DNA of 64,000 nucleotides from the NCBI RefSeq assembly GCF_015477605.1, contig NZ_JADLQX010000013.1, positions 1-64,000 of the forward strand, in the 5' to 3' direction. Below, piece by piece: positions 25,853 through 34,507 of this stretch. Numbering within the stretch: the stretch's first letter is position 1; each line of letters begins with the position of its first letter. The position numbers and the translations under genes were made by a program. Origin of the DNA: Nocardia amamiensis. GTDB taxonomy: Bacteria; Actinomycetota; Actinomycetes; Mycobacteriales; Mycobacteriaceae. Below the pieces are notes generated by a model. The model did not search any database and was not told the origin of the DNA. It saw only the letters and a list, made by a program, of their open reading frames with translations.

Positions 25853-27205
25853 GTGATTCGCGTGCAAGACCTCGCCGAATCCGCGCGCAGACTCCCTGCC
25901 CCGCCGCGGAGCGACATAGTTGGAGCCGGTGTCGCCGCAGTACTGGTCGCCACCGCGTTCGTGGTCCCGCGTATTGCCAGCGAACAATGGCGTGCGAAGC
26001 TCTATGCCGGTACGGCGCCGATTTTCGGCGACTGGTTGCCGCATGCCGGATGGGGCACCGTGCCGGCCGCTGCCGTCGCGACGCTCGTGGTCACCTGGGG
26101 CCCGGCTCTGGCGCAGCGCCTGCCGTGGCGGCGGCTGCTGGTGACGGCCGGGAGCGCCGCGGTCGCCTGGGCATTCTCGTTGGCCATGGTCGACGGCTGG
26201 CAACGCGGCTTCGCGGGGCGACTCACCGACCCGAACGAATACCTGCACGAAGTCGGTGGCGTTACCGACATCCCGGTCATGCTGCGTGCGTTTTCCGGCC
26301 GCATTCTCGACTTCCAGCCGGATTCATGGACCACGCATGTTTCCGGGCATCCGCCGGGTGCGCTGCTGTTCTTCGTGGTGCTGGACCGGCTCGGTCTCGG
26401 CGGTGGTACCTGGGCGGGGCTGGTCTGCATGGTCATCGGCTGCAGTGCGGTCGTGGCCGTCGCGGTCGCGCTGCGGGCACTGGGCGCCGAGCATCGGGCG
26501 CGGGCGGCGTTGCCGTTCCTGGTGCTCGCGCCCGCGGCGTTGTGGATCGCGGTCTCGGCGGACGCGATGTTCGCCGGCGTCACCGCGTGGGCGGTCGCGT
26601 TGCTCGCGATCGCCTGCCGGCCAGGCGGCAGTCCGGTCGCGGGTGTGAGCGCAGGGGTATTGTTCGGCTTCGGTATCTATCTCAGCTACGGACTTGTGCT
26701 GATGGCCATACCCGCTGCGGCTGTATTGCTTTCGAGCCGCACGGCCAAGCCGCTGCTACTCGCCGCCGCGGGTGCGCTCGCGGTCGCGGCGGGCTTCACC
26801 CTCGCCGGATTCTGGTGGCTCGACGGCTATCACTTGGTGGTCGAGCGGTACTACCAGGGCATCGCCGCCGAGCGGTCCTACGCCTACTGGTGGTGGGGTA
26901 ATCTCGCCGCGACCGTCTGCGCGGTCGGCTTGGCGACGTGCGCCGCTGCCCGGCGTGCGCTGGCATGGACGCGGCTGCGCGCACTCGAACCGGCGTCGTT
27001 GCTGGTAGGCGCGGGACTGTGCGCCGTTCTCGCCGCCGATATCAGCGGGCTGAGCAAAGCGGAGACCGAGCGCATCTGGCTACCGTTCGATATGTGGCTG
27101 CTGGTCGCGACGGCTTTTCTGCCCCGGTTCACGGCGCGAGCCTGGCTAGGTGTGCAGGCTCTCGGCACCCTGCTGGTGGCCCATCTGATCCTGACCAATT
27201 GGTGA
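25853..27205 (+). CDS. Polytopic membrane protein, GT-C glycosyltransferase-like
   Basis: A 450-residue integral membrane protein with about ten helices. A conserved extracellular acidic/histidine region follows helix three ('RLTDPNEYLHEV', then 'WTTHVSGHPPGALLFF'), like the catalytic loop of GT-C enzymes that use polyprenyl-phosphate sugars. A late 'ETERIWLPFDMW' segment is also typical of actinobacterial members. The start is probably GTG 25853, with an alternative GTG nine bases later. It is followed within five bases by a response regulator, so it is co-transcribed with a two-component system, and it diverges from the GT2/TIGR04282 operon. Confidence 0.8.
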   Translation: MIRVQDLAESARRLPAPPRSDIVGAGVAAVLVATAFVVPRIASEQWRAKLYAGTAPIFGDWLPHAGWGTVPAAAVATLVVTWGPALAQRLPWRRLLVTAGSAAVAWAFSLAMVDGWQRGFAGRLTDPNEYLHEVGGVTDIPVMLRAFSGRILDFQPDSWTTHVSGHPPGALLFFVVLDRLGLGGGTWAGLVCMVIGCSAVVAVAVALRALGAEHRARAALPFLVLAPAALWIAVSADAMFAGVTAWAVALLAIACRPGGSPVAGVSAGVLFGFGIYLSYGLVLMAIPAAAVLLSSRTAKPLLLAAAGALAVAAGFTLAGFWWLDGYHLVVERYYQGIAAERSYAYWWWGNLAATVCAVGLATCAAARRALAWTRLRALEPASLLVGAGLCAVLAADISGLSKAETERIWLPFDMWLLVATAFLPRFTARAWLGVQALGTLLVAHLILTNW

Positions 27206-27210
27206 TATCC

Positions 27211-27915
27211 ATGAGCATTCTCATCGCGGACGACGACCCTGTGGTGCGGGAGGTGGTGCGGCGCTATCTCGAGCGTGATGGTCTGACCGTGCGGGAAACC
27301 TCCGGCGGTCCCGAGACTTTGGCCGCGCTCGCCGATCCGGGCGATCCAGTGCAACTGGCGGTGCTCGACGTCATGATGCCCGCTCCGGACGGCATCGAAA
27401 TCTGCCGGGCCATCAGGTCGGGCCCGCAGCCGGACCTGCCGGTCATCCTGTTGACGGCGCTCGGAGACGAGGACGACCGGGTGCTCGGGCTGGAGGCGGG
27501 GGCCGACGACTACGTCACCAAGCCGTTCAGTCCACGCGAGCTCGCGCTGCGTGTCGCGTCGGTGCTGCGGCGCGCACAGGTGGTGCGCGACAACAGCCAT
27601 CCGGTGTTGCGGGACGGAGCCGTCGAAGTGCGTCCGGCCAATCGCCTGGCACTTGTGCACGGGTCGCCGGTGGAACTGACGCCGCGGGAATTCGACCTGC
27701 TGGTCTTCCTTTTGCAGCATCCACACGAGGTGTTCAGCCGGGAGGAACTCCTGGCCCGGGTCTGGGGCTGGGATTTCGGTGACCTGTCCACGGTCACCGT
27801 GCACATCAAACGGCTGCGCGGCAAGCTCGGCGACCGGCACCGCATCGAAACGGTGTGGGGGCGCGGGTATGCCTGGGCGCGCAGCGAAGCCGGGAACGGA
27901 GGCAGCGATGCCTGA
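27211..27915 (+). CDS. Two-component response regulator, OmpR/PhoB family
   Basis: A 234-residue regulator. The receiver domain has the acidic pair at residues 7-8, phosphoacceptor Asp53 in 'LAVLDVMMP', and Lys104 in 'VTKPFSP'. The C-terminal winged helix contains 'VELTPREFDLLVFLLQHP', 'REELLARVWG' and 'VHIKRLRGKL'. It overlaps the histidine kinase gene by eight bases. It probably controls the adjacent membrane glycosyltransferase or the divergent operon; this is inferred from position. Confidence 0.95.
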   Translation: MSILIADDDPVVREVVRRYLERDGLTVRETSGGPETLAALADPGDPVQLAVLDVMMPAPDGIEICRAIRSGPQPDLPVILLTALGDEDDRVLGLEAGADDYVTKPFSPRELALRVASVLRRAQVVRDNSHPVLRDGAVEVRPANRLALVHGSPVELTPREFDLLVFLLQHPHEVFSREELLARVWGWDFGDLSTVTVHIKRLRGKLGDRHRIETVWGRGYAWARSEAGNGGSDA

Positions 27916-28933
27916 GGACAGCCTGCAGATCGTCGGCTACGCGCTGGCCTGCTCGATACCGGTGGTGCTGATCGGTGCGATCGCTCTGCGCGCGACCAGC
28001 AATCGCTCGCTGACCACGAGCATGGCGGTACTGGTCTTGATTCCCACGCTCGCGACGCTGGCGGGCATAGTCGGAGTCAGCGGGCTGATGTTCACCCATG
28101 AATTCCAGCGAAACGCCCTCGTCTTGGCGGTGGTCGCGGCGGTAACGGTTCCGGCCGCTGTCCTGCTCGGGCGTGAGCAGGCGCGAAAGACCGTCTGGGA
28201 GAAGGAAGTCCGCGAGCAGGAGCGAGCCGCGGAGCGTTCTCGCCGTGAGCTCGTTGCCTGGGTCAGCCACGATCTGCGGACGCCGCTGGCCGGTATCCGA
28301 GCAATGGCCGAAGCGCTGTCGGACGGTGTCGTGACCGGCGAGGCCGATGTGACTCGCTATGCCGACCAAATCGGCTGCGAAACCGATCGGCTCTCGCGGA
28401 TGGTGGACGATCTGTTCGAGATGTCGAAGATCAACGCGGGAGCGCTGCGGCTGGAGCTGGAGCCGGTGGATCTGCGCGAGGTGATCGATGAGGTGCTGGC
28501 CGCCAACCACCCCACCGCCGAGCGGGCGCAGGTAGCGTTGCGCGCCGAGCAGCCGGCCGATCGAATCGTGGTCACCGCCAGTGATCAGGCGCTCGGACGG
28601 GTGCTGACGAATCTGGTCTCCAACGCCATCGCGCATACGCCGCCAGGCGGTGAGGTCGCGATCTCGGCGGGTATCTCCGAGGGGCGGGCATGGGCTCGGG
28701 TCGACGACAGCGGCCCGGGAATCGATCCGGCGGATCTGCCCCGCATCTTCGAGGTCGCTTACCGAGGGACGGCCGCTCGTTCGCCGGTGGCGGAGGGCGG
28801 AGTGCCGATTGGCAGCGGCATGGGGCTGGCGATCGCGGCTGGACTGGTCGAGGCTCATCATGGGGACATCACCGCCCAGAACCGAGAGCGAGGTTGCCGG
28901 TTCGAGGTTCGGTTGCCGCTCCCCGGCAACTGA
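27908..28933 (+). CDS. Sensor histidine kinase
   Basis: A 341-residue membrane kinase. It has three N-terminal helices (about 7-28, 38-60, 70-87) with no large extracellular sensor. The HisKA box is 'LVAWVSHDLRTPLAGI' (His121), the N box 'LTNLVSNAIAHTPPGG', the G1 box 'VDDSGPGIDPADLPRIF', and the G2 box 'GSGMGLAIAAGLVEAHHG'. The short input region suggests it senses membrane or envelope stress. It pairs with the overlapping response regulator. Confidence 0.95.
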   Translation: MPEDSLQIVGYALACSIPVVLIGAIALRATSNRSLTTSMAVLVLIPTLATLAGIVGVSGLMFTHEFQRNALVLAVVAAVTVPAAVLLGREQARKTVWEKEVREQERAAERSRRELVAWVSHDLRTPLAGIRAMAEALSDGVVTGEADVTRYADQIGCETDRLSRMVDDLFEMSKINAGALRLELEPVDLREVIDEVLAANHPTAERAQVALRAEQPADRIVVTASDQALGRVLTNLVSNAIAHTPPGGEVAISAGISEGRAWARVDDSGPGIDPADLPRIFEVAYRGTAARSPVAEGGVPIGSGMGLAIAAGLVEAHHGDITAQNRERGCRFEVRLPLPGN

Positions 28934-28937
28934 GGCA

Positions 28938-29999
28938 CTACACCGTCGGCGCGCCGACCCCGGCGGTGGACCGGAGCGGCGCGAATGCGAACTCGGTCAG
29001 GCCACTGATCGGATCCACCTGTGCCGCGAAACCTATGGCGTGCCTGGCGCGGTTCGGGTTCGCGACGATGTGCCGCACGTCTCCGAAGCGATAACGTCCG
29101 GTCACCACCGGCTGCGGTCCGCCCCGCGCGGCGGCCAGCGTCGCGGCGACCTCGCCGATGGTGATCGGCTGCCCAGAGGAGATGTTCAACGGCGTGTATC
29201 CGGCCAGCGGATGTTCGACCGCGGCGATGTTCGCGGCGGCGATATCGGTGACGTGCACGAAATCCCGTGCTTGCCTGCCGTCTTCGAACACCTGCGGCGG
29301 CTGCCCGGCCTCCAAAGCCGAACGAAAGATCGCCGCGACCCCCGAATAGGGCGTGTCCTTCGGCATATCGTCGCCGTAGACATTGTGGTAGCGCAGCGCG
29401 GTCACGCTGGATCCGGTCGCCGATGCCCACGCGGCCGCGAAGTTCTCCTGGGCCAGTTTGCTGGCCGCATACAGGCTTCGCGGACGCAACGGGGAATCCT
29501 CGCCGACCGGAACCCACGACAGGATTTCGCCGGTGTCCGGATCGCGGTGCTCGAATATGCCGTTATCGAGGTCGTCGACGCGCCGAACGCCGACATCGAC
29601 TGAGCCGCGAGGTCCGGCGTGATAGCGGCCTTCGCCGTACACGACCATGGACGACGCCAGCACCAGCCGCCTGCACCCGGCACGAGCCATAGCGGCCAGC
29701 AGCACGGCGGTCCCGTAATCGTTGTGACTGGCGTAGGCAGGCGCGTCCTGCGCGCTCACACCCGCACCGACAACCGCCGCTTGATGACACACGACGTCGA
29801 TACCGCGGAGCACCCCGTCCAATGCATCACCGTCGCGGACATCCAGTCGCCGCACGTCCTCGGGAGTCCGCGCCTCGTGCCCGTGGGCGGCGGGCAGCAT
29901 CAGATCCACACCGACGACCTCGTGGCCGGCGGTGGTCAGCGCGCGGTGAACATGGGACCCGATGAACCCGGCGGCGCCGGTCAACAGGACGCGGCTCAC
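28938..29999 (-). CDS. NAD-dependent epimerase/dehydratase
   Basis: A 353-residue extended SDR: 'RVLLTGAAGFIGSHVHRAL' Rossmann start, 'LVLASSMVVYGEG', 'SLYAASKLAQENFA' with the catalytic Tyr/Lys, 'ALRYHNVYGDDMPKDTPYSGVAAIF', and 'DFVHVTDIA'. It belongs to the UDP-glucose 4-epimerase-like group. The GTG at 29999 sits at the edge of an 80-bp tandem repeat array, so the normal upstream region is displaced. The stop is four bases from the convergent kinase stop. With the facing GT2 genes it may supply the nucleotide sugar. Confidence 0.9.
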   Translation of the reverse strand: MSRVLLTGAAGFIGSHVHRALTTAGHEVVGVDLMLPAAHGHEARTPEDVRRLDVRDGDALDGVLRGIDVVCHQAAVVGAGVSAQDAPAYASHNDYGTAVLLAAMARAGCRRLVLASSMVVYGEGRYHAGPRGSVDVGVRRVDDLDNGIFEHRDPDTGEILSWVPVGEDSPLRPRSLYAASKLAQENFAAAWASATGSSVTALRYHNVYGDDMPKDTPYSGVAAIFRSALEAGQPPQVFEDGRQARDFVHVTDIAAANIAAVEHPLAGYTPLNISSGQPITIGEVAATLAAARGGPQPVVTGRYRFGDVRHIVANPNRARHAIGFAAQVDPISGLTEFAFAPLRSTAGVGAPTV

Positions 30000-30191
30000 G
30001 ACTGCGCCTCGCTGACGCTCGGCTCCGTCGTGACTGCGCCTCGCTGACGCTCGGCTCCGTCGTGCGCCGTTGCGCGCTGTGTCCATTGTTCGCTCGCTGA
30101 CGCTCGCTCACGACTGCGCCTCGCTGACGCTCGGCTCCGTCGTGCGCCGTTGCGCGCTGTGTCCATTGTTCGCTCGCTGACGCTCGCTCAC
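30000..30191. repeat. 80-bp tandem direct repeats upstream of the epimerase
   Basis: Two identical 80-bp units (30032-30111 and 30112-30191) follow a 32-base partial unit (30000-30031). Each unit contains two copies of the shorter word CGCTGACGCTCG in slightly different contexts. The array begins immediately before the epimerase start codon. Confidence 0.93.
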
Positions 30192-30358
30192 GACTGCATC
30201 CGCGCGTCGCAGCGACTGATCACGAAAGAAGCTCTGGGCATGCCCCGATCGTGCCGGACCGAATCTCCGAGCAACACCATCCACGCCGCGGCGTCATACT
30301 TTCGTCATGGCGGTCGCGGAACTCCGCCGGGTCAGCGGCCGCTGACGCCCAGTGTCTG

Positions 30359-30775
30359 TCAGCGCTCAGCTTGTTCGAGCTCAGGCACTGCTGCATTGCC
30401 GCGGAACGAGAAAAGCGATGGACCGCCGCGGAAGCACCACAGGGCGATGACCGGGTCGCAGATCGCGCAGCCGAGGGACGAGTCGTGGGCGAAGGGGATG
30501 ATGGGGCTGCCTTTGAAATGGTGCAGCAGGTCCCAGGTGGTGTGCAGGAGCCAGGCGATGCCGATGAAGGTCCAGGACTCCAGTCCGCGGTAGGCGCAGT
30601 AGGTGACTACGGCGGTGAACAGAAATTCCCAACCGCCGAATCCGCCGCCGCTGAGGTAGGCGGCACCAGCACCGGCCACCATGATGGCGTTGAAACGCCG
30701 CCGGTGCGGTTCGCGGATCGCCGACATCACCAGCGCGTACAGGATGCCGATCAGTACCGGCGCGAGGTAACTCAT
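30359..30775 (-). CDS. DUF6010 family membrane protein
   Basis: A 138-residue protein of four hydrophobic helices. The strongly conserved C-terminal half has 'GIAWLLHTTWDLLHHFKGSPIIPF' split over a loop, then 'SLGCAICDPVIALWCF'. The paired histidines and the Cys-x-x-Cys are hallmarks of this family, whose function is unknown. It stands alone; a possible ribosome site lies a few bases before the ATG. It may bind metal through the His/Cys cluster. Confidence 0.8.
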   Translation of the reverse strand: MSYLAPVLIGILYALVMSAIREPHRRRFNAIMVAGAGAAYLSGGGFGGWEFLFTAVVTYCAYRGLESWTFIGIAWLLHTTWDLLHHFKGSPIIPFAHDSSLGCAICDPVIALWCFRGGPSLFSFRGNAAVPELEQAER

Positions 30776-30953
30776 TGTCGAAAGCTATCCGGCCTCCTTA
30801 TGGACTCCCAGTGGCATTAATGCCATGGTGCAACGGGAACTCGCCAACCGAACTGCGTGGGCGCACCGTGGTGGCGGCGGTCACACGGTGATTGAGGGGG
30901 ACGGGCGCGGGTATGCGGCCGGTGTCAGCAGATAAGTGAATGGGAGGTATGTG

Positions 30954-31205
30954 ATGCCGGAGCATCAGAGCGGACCTCGGGAAGCTGTCGAAGGTGTCGT
31001 CGAGGACATCAAGGGCAAGACGAAGGAAGCTGCGGGCGTCGTCACCGGCGACGCGGACCTGAAGAAAGAGGGTCGAGCGCAGCAGGACAAGGCCGATTCC
31101 CAGCGGGATGCGGCGCGCAAGGAAGCCGAGGCCGAAAAGGCCCGTGCCGAAGCCGATGTCGACGAGGCGCGGCAGGGCGCGTTCCAGAGCGGTAAAGACG
31201 CCTAG
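30954..31205 (+). CDS. CsbD family stress protein
   Basis: An 83-residue, highly charged small protein. The CsbD core 'VEDIKGKTKEAAGVVTGD' near residues 15-32 is followed by a long alpha-helical Glu/Ala/Arg stretch. CsbD proteins are general-stress proteins of unknown mechanism; in actinobacteria they are often in sigma-factor-B-type regulons. The start ATG 30954 has GGAGGT five bases upstream. The in-frame ATG at 30936 lacks such a site. Confidence 0.85.
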   Translation: MPEHQSGPREAVEGVVEDIKGKTKEAAGVVTGDADLKKEGRAQQDKADSQRDAARKEAEAEKARAEADVDEARQGAFQSGKDA

Positions 31206-31241
31206 CGTCCGCTGCGAGATCCGATGCGGCGGTAGGGCGGA

Positions 31242-31284
31242 ACGGCCCGTTCCCGGTGGTGGCGATCTGCTGCCACCGGGCCGT
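31242..31284 (+). terminator. Probable terminator after the CsbD gene
   Basis: Inverted repeat with arms ACGGCCCG..CCGGTGG and CCACCGGGCCGT (three-base bulge in the left arm). It lies 37 bases after the CsbD stop and before the convergent lipase gene. Confidence 0.55.
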
Positions 31285-31328
31285 CATGAAATCCATAGCG
31301 CGGAACCGCTTCCCGCGGTTTCGTATGA

Positions 31329-32519
31329 TCAGCAATTGCTCGGCGCGGGCACACCGCGGAAGCGGTCATCGAGCCAGCCGAGTGCCGACGGCACCCCCAA
31401 TATCGCGGTGGACAAGTGATCTGGGCTGGGCAGCATCTCGTACTGGAGCCGGACTCCCGCCGAGCAATACCGTCGAATCGTGTTGTCGACCGACGCCACC
31501 GGGACCAGTCCGTCCTCTACTGCGCGCCATTGGAAGATCGGCGTGGTGGGGATGCCGTCGTAAAGTTCCAGGCTGTTCCGCTCGAGCACGGCGAGCGCGG
31601 AGTCGTCCTTGGCCAGCGATACCGAGGTAGCCACGTCCATGACGCTGCGACCAGCGCCCGCCAGCAGGATGTCGTTGGTGCAACTGTTGGCTATGCGATC
31701 CCGGACCGCCATGCCGAACGAGTTCAGGTGATCGCTGATCGGCAATTGGTCCGGATACTCCCGTTCCAGGCCGATCGCCGCCGCGAAGGCGAGACCGAAC
31801 GCCGCATGCCGCGTGTATCCGAGGCCATGGATCATCTTGACGAGGTTCATCGGCACCCCGCCGGCGGCGGCGCCGACGAGAGGCAGTCCCGGCGCGTAGG
31901 TCGGCGCGAGCGCGGCCGCCCAACTGGTCGCCATGCCGCCGCCGGAATAGCCGAGCATGGCGACCGGACTGTCGGCCAGCCCCAATTCCGCGACCCGGCG
32001 CGCGGCGCGGATGCCGTCGAGGGTGATCATGCCGCCGAGTTTCGCCGCACCATAGGCACTGGTCGGGCCCAGGTGGTCGGGGAGAGCCACCGACCAGCCG
32101 CGCAGCAGCACGGCGTTCAGCGCGGGCGCTTCGCGCACCATCAGGTTGGGGTCGTTGGTGTAGAGCACGCGGGACACCGCGCACTGGGTTCCGAGGCCGT
32201 TGATGATGTGCTGATAGGACAGCAGCGGCCCGCCTGGAACGTGATTCGGCGGTGTCAGCACCGTGGTGGTGGCCGCGATCGGCCTGCCCGCGGAGTTGCT
32301 GGAGCGGAACTTGATCATCGTCACCGTCGCGCCGGGGAACACGAGCAGTCCCGGCATCGGCCGGACGGCGAGGACCTCGCCGGGCGCGGCGCGGTGCAGG
32401 TCCGCCGGTGCGGCATAGAACGGATCAGGATCCGGTGCCGGATAGATCGGCTCGGCGGCAGCCGACGGGGCAATTGCGAAAAGCACGGCCGCGGCGATGG
32501 CGATACCTGATCGAAGCAT
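31329..32519 (-). CDS. Secreted lipase, LIP family
   Basis: A 396-residue alpha/beta hydrolase. The signal peptide is residues 1-22 with cleavage after 'SAAA', so it is exported by Sec. The nucleophile elbow is 'AMLGYSGGGMATSWAAAL' (Ser192); 'PIFQWRAVEDGLVPV' carries the Asp region, and His is in 'LPSPDHLSTAI'. This is the secretory lipase (PF03583) family common in Nocardia and mycobacteria, acting on triacylglycerols or esters outside the cell. Its ATG at 32519 is preceded by an AGGGGA ribosome site. Confidence 0.92.
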   Translation of the reverse strand: MLRSGIAIAAAVLFAIAPSAAAEPIYPAPDPDPFYAAPADLHRAAPGEVLAVRPMPGLLVFPGATVTMIKFRSSNSAGRPIAATTTVLTPPNHVPGGPLLSYQHIINGLGTQCAVSRVLYTNDPNLMVREAPALNAVLLRGWSVALPDHLGPTSAYGAAKLGGMITLDGIRAARRVAELGLADSPVAMLGYSGGGMATSWAAALAPTYAPGLPLVGAAAGGVPMNLVKMIHGLGYTRHAAFGLAFAAAIGLEREYPDQLPISDHLNSFGMAVRDRIANSCTNDILLAGAGRSVMDVATSVSLAKDDSALAVLERNSLELYDGIPTTPIFQWRAVEDGLVPVASVDNTIRRYCSAGVRLQYEMLPSPDHLSTAILGVPSALGWLDDRFRGVPAPSNC

Positions 32520-32712
32520 GGCGTTCGTCGACTCCCCTTCATCACTGCATGCGTTCCGGAACGGTGGTGCTGAAGTCGGATGCTCCGAATACCGATCGCC
32601 TGCGACCGGTGCCCGGACCTGGTCACTGTAGGGGACGAGCGGAAGAAGCCGAGTTCGCCGCACCGCACCGGAAGCGCGGTTTCGCTCCGCCGCTCGCCGC
32701 CGGCGCCCGAAT

Positions 32713-33459
32713 TCAGCTGTCGAAGCTCTTGTGCGGAATCCCCACGGTCAGACCGCCGTCGATGACGAACTCCGCCCCGGTCGAGTACGACGACTCGTCG
32801 CTGGCCAGGAACGTCACCAGCGCGGAGACCTCGGCCGGTTCGGCGGCGCGGCCCAGCGGGATCTGCAGGAAGTCCGCGGGGATGTTCTCGGTCATCGGCG
32901 TCCGGATCAGGCCGGGATGCACCGAGTTCACCCGAATCTTGTACTGCGCCAACTCGAGTGCGGTCGACTTGGTGAGTCCCCGCACGGCGAACTTGGTGGC
33001 CGTGTAGCCGTGCAGGCCTGGGCTGCCGCGCATGCCCTCGACGGAGGAGATGTTGATGATCGAGCCGCCGCCCGCCTCGATCATGGCCGGTGTCGCGGCC
33101 TGCATGCCGAGGAACGTGCCGGTCAGGTTGATGTCGATGATCCGCTGCCACTCGGCCAGCTCGAACGCGACGAGCAGGTTGCCGTTCGCGATGCCCGCGT
33201 TGTTCACCAGCACGCTCAGCGATCCGAACCGGCCTACTGCCTCGGCGACGGCTTTGCGCCAGTCGTCGGGTTCGCGCACGTCGAGGTGGACGTAGACCGC
33301 TTTGTCGCCCAGTTCCTCGGCGACCGCGGCGCCTTCGTCGTCGAGCACGTCGCCCAGCACCACGCGCGCGTCCTCGGCGACCAGCGCCCTGGCGTGCGCA
33401 GCGCCCATGCCGCGCGCCGCGCCGCTGATCAACGCCACTTTGCCGGTCAATCGACCCAT
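32713..33459 (-). CDS. SDR oxidoreductase, homologue of Rv2002/FabG3 hydroxysteroid dehydrogenase
   Basis: A 248-residue SDR very like the M. tuberculosis Rv2002 20-beta-hydroxysteroid dehydrogenase along its length: 'GRLTGKVALISGAARGMGA', 'VYVHLDV', 'VLVNNAGI', 'GSIINISSVEGM', 'HGYTATKFAVRGLTKSTALEL' (catalytic Tyr/Lys) and 'ASDESSYSTGAEFVIDGG'. It likely reduces or oxidises keto/hydroxy groups of steroids or lipids with NAD(H). A TnnAACnnGTTnnA site lies 31 bases upstream of its start, in line with control by a lipid/sterol repressor. Confidence 0.92.
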   Translation of the reverse strand: MGRLTGKVALISGAARGMGAAHARALVAEDARVVLGDVLDDEGAAVAEELGDKAVYVHLDVREPDDWRKAVAEAVGRFGSLSVLVNNAGIANGNLLVAFELAEWQRIIDINLTGTFLGMQAATPAMIEAGGGSIINISSVEGMRGSPGLHGYTATKFAVRGLTKSTALELAQYKIRVNSVHPGLIRTPMTENIPADFLQIPLGRAAEPAEVSALVTFLASDESSYSTGAEFVIDGGLTVGIPHKSFDS

Positions 33460-33489
33460 TCGCGGTACCTCCGTCTCTCGAAACCAGTC

Positions 33490-33503
33490 TGAAACACGTT
33501 ACA
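33490..33503. promoter_or_regulatory. KstR-like operator upstream of the SDR
   Basis: TGAAACACGTTACA fits the KstR consensus TnnAACnnGTTnnA. It is 31 bases before the SDR start. The same pattern occurs at 33761 and 35913. Confidence 0.55.
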
Positions 33504-33760
33504 GATTGCGTGGCGTGCCCGGCGCATCCGGCGACAGTAATCGAGTCCGCTGCCGGAGAATTTGCCGCGGGTGCGCCGGGCGCGGATCGCGAGTGTCGAG
33601 GGTGTTCCGTCGGTCTGCAGGTGGCCCCTCGCCGTCATCGTCGAGTGCGCGGGTTCCGACGAGCCGGTCTGTGTCGCGGAAACGGTAGTGCGCGTCCTGG
33701 CGTGACCGCTGCGCGGTAGCGCGATCCGGCCACGCTGGCCACCGCTGTGCCATGCTGGTA

Positions 33761-33774
33761 TGGAACGCGTTCTA
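33761..33774. promoter_or_regulatory. KstR-like operator upstream of the hydrolase pseudogene
   Basis: TGGAACGCGTTCTA fits TnnAACnnGTTnnA and shares its GAACGCGTTC core with the site at 35912-35927. It lies 23 bases before the start codon of the alpha/beta hydrolase remnant. Confidence 0.6.
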
Positions 33775-33796
33775 ATTTCCGTCCCGGGAGGTGTCC

Positions 33797-34434
33797 ATGA
33801 CGTACTCTCCCCGGCATGTCGCGCGGTTCGGCGGACGACTCCGGGTGCCGGACATCGCCGAGGTGCCCGGTGGCCGTCTGGTCGAGCTGGCGGGGCGCGG
33901 CCGGACCTACGTGGTGGACATCCCGGGGCGGGACATCGCCATCCGGACCGGGTGAGCGGTCTCGTTCTCTGCGCGACTCCCTATCGGTTTCAGGAAACAC
34001 TGCGAGAGAAGGCTTTTCATCGATCCTTCGGTGTCATCGCCGCCACGGTCGGCCCGTACTCCTACCGGCGCGCCGAGAAGCTCGCGGGCCGCCTGCCGGA
34101 ACTTCCGGAGATCACCTGGCCCCCTGGACGACTCGATCGTTGGGCGCTCGGTGAATTCCGCAGCACCAGCGGCTGGGCGCTCGCGCAGGTGGTGGCAGCG
34201 GTAGGTCGCTTCGACGCGACCGCGTGGTTGCCCAGTTTGACGATGCCGACGGCCGTGGTGATCACCACGCGTGACCGGGCGATCCCGGTCTGCCGGCAGG
34301 CGGAGCTGGCGACCATGATTCCCGCGGCGAGCACGCACGTGGTCGGGGCCGGGCACGCGTCCTGCGTGCCGGCGGCCGACCGATTCGTGCCGGTGTTGCT
34401 CGAAGCCTGCGCGGCGGTCGCCGCGAAGATCTGA
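33797..34434 (+). pseudogene. Alpha/beta hydrolase gene with an internal deletion
   Basis: The start at ATG 33797 (GGGAGG six bases upstream) gives an alpha/beta hydrolase N-terminus ('VPGGRLVELAGRGRTYVVDIPG') that stops at 33955. From about 33930 another frame carries the C-terminal part: 'HRHPDRVSGLVLCATPYRFQ', 'PTAVVITTRDRAIPV' (Asp region) and 'STHVVGAGHASCV' (catalytic His region). About 100 residues, including the oxyanion hole and the GxSxG nucleophile elbow, are missing at the joint and the frame is shifted. The protein cannot be active, although its operator and ribosome site remain intact. Confidence 0.8.
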
Positions 34435-34462
34435 CCCAGCCAGAGGGTGTTCGGCTGAAGCG

Positions 34463-34492
34463 GCCCTGTCCGGCGGCGGTGGCGAACAGGGC
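34463..34492. terminator. Possible terminator between convergent genes
   Basis: Arms GCCCTGT and ACAGGGC around a 16-base GC-rich loop, lying between the hydrolase pseudogene and the acyltransferase, which face each other. Confidence 0.35.
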
Positions 34493-34507
34493 GGGCGGGC
34501 CTGGCGA

